Positions 42,635 to 42,971 of a DNA stretch of 42,971 bases are shown here, piece by piece (position 1 is the first letter of the stretch; every line of letters starts with the position of its first letter). Below the pieces are notes generated by a model. The model was not told the DNA's origin and searched no databases. It worked only from the letters and a program-made list of their open reading frames with translations. Where the stretch lies: the NCBI GenBank assembly GCA_902584915.1, contig CACIBQ010000005.1, forward strand, positions 1 through 42,971, given 5' to 3'. This stretch comes from an uncultured Pelagibacteraceae bacterium (GTDB lineage Bacteria > Pseudomonadota > Alphaproteobacteria > Pelagibacterales > Pelagibacteraceae). Both the position numbers and the translations under genes were made by a program.

Positions 42635-42971
42635 TCTATCTTTTTTGCAATTTCATTTGCAAAATAAGTAACGATCGCACTAGCACCAGCTCGTTTAAAT
42701 GAAATTAAACTTTCAATAATTGCATTACTATTTATAATTTTATTTTGAATTCCTTTTTTAATTAAAGAATATTCACCTGATACCTGATATGCAAAAACAG
42801 GTATTTTAAATTTATTTTTTATAGATCTTATTATATCTAGGTAAGGCATACCAGGTTTTACCATTACTATATCTGCACCTTCTTTTATGTCTAATGCAAC
42901 TTCTCTGATAGCTTCGTCAGAATTAGAAAAATCCATTTGGTAACTTTTTTTGTTACCCTTAAGACTAGATT
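42631..42971 (-). CDS. hemB: delta-aminolevulinic acid dehydratase HemB (C-terminal part, cut by window edge)
   Basis: HemB joins two 5-aminolevulinate molecules to porphobilinogen in heme synthesis. The last 112 residues are visible and continue in frame to the window edge through GNKKSYQMDFSNSDEAIREV, so the methionine at 42936 is internal and not the start. The Schiff-base lysine lies in VMVKPGMPYLDII, and PVFAYQVSGEYS and FKRAGASAIVTYF follow. All are conserved near the HemB C-terminus. Confidence 0.95.
   Translation of the reverse strand, partial: SSLKGNKKSYQMDFSNSDEAIREVALDIKEGADIVMVKPGMPYLDIIRSIKNKFKIPVFAYQVSGEYSLIKKGIQNKIINSNAIIESLISFKRAGASAIVTYFANEIAKKID

Noticed and set aside
42631-42936. 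Complete small gene starting at the methionine at 42936
   Set aside because: The frame continues without a stop to the window edge through GNKKSYQ, which is conserved HemB sequence; it is the end of a longer gene.
1-42971. CRISPR arrays, insertion sequences, prophage or integrase genes
   Set aside because: No regularly spaced repeats, transposase, integrase or att-like direct repeats at the tRNA were seen.

Overview
This is a compact, very AT-rich bacterial window that looks like a SAR11-type marine alphaproteobacterium (Pelagibacterales). The evidence is indirect but consistent: strong A/T bias in codons and spacers, intergenic gaps that are usually under 50 bases, many start/stop overlaps, and a tandem SAM-II/SAM-V riboswitch in front of betaine-homocysteine methyltransferase, an arrangement I know from Pelagibacter. 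No phage, insertion sequence, CRISPR array or rRNA is visible. One tRNA (Ser-GCT) is present.

Layout. 1-1200 (minus): fabG (partial) and fabD, fatty acid synthesis. 1271-3855 (plus): rpsF-rpsR-rplI-dnaB, with an apparent one-base deletion in rplI. 3881-8800 (plus): an RND/MMPL exporter, a CvpA-like protein, purF and an HD-domain protein with a complete set of dinuclear-metal ligands. 8797-9855 (minus): bmt, whose roughly 240-base leader carries SAM-II, an intrinsic terminator, SAM-V and two competing helices around the ribosome binding site. 10136-14329 (plus): a YyaL-like thioredoxin-domain protein, a DMT permease and an MFS permease. 14322-14489 (minus): an easily missed 55-residue DUF465/YdcH-like gene. 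14590-17244: aceE. 17438-18382: two small genes of unknown function. 18383-21625 (minus): a tight operon of a DMT permease, creatinase and a glycine-amidinotransferase-like enzyme. 21677-26454: molybdenum cofactor and formate dehydrogenase accessory genes (moeA, mobA, a SufU-like scaffold, an HPP membrane protein, fdhD) ending in a truncated NuoE-NuoF-type formate dehydrogenase subunit. 26458-27813: a MATE transporter. 27781-32878 (minus): soxBDAG, heterotetrameric sarcosine oxidase. 32941-33034: tRNA-Ser. 33035-35257 (minus): a lytic transglycosylase. 35297-42634 (plus): dapA-smpB-folK-relA/spoT-pyrE-pdxJ-acpS-lepB-rnc-recO, an almost gapless housekeeping run. 42631-42971 (minus): hemB (partial).

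How the genes fit together. Much of the accessory content concerns N-methylated compounds and one-carbon units. Bmt takes a methyl group from glycine betaine, giving dimethylglycine. Creatinase would turn creatine into urea and sarcosine. Sarcosine oxidase converts sarcosine to glycine and a tetrahydrofolate-bound C1 unit. A molybdenum formate dehydrogenase would oxidise the C1 unit further, but its structural genes appear truncated here. The points most worth a second look are the two-layer SAM control of bmt, the creatinase/amidinotransferase operon near sarcosine oxidase, the HD diiron-type protein beside bmt, the rplI frameshift and the formate dehydrogenase remnant.
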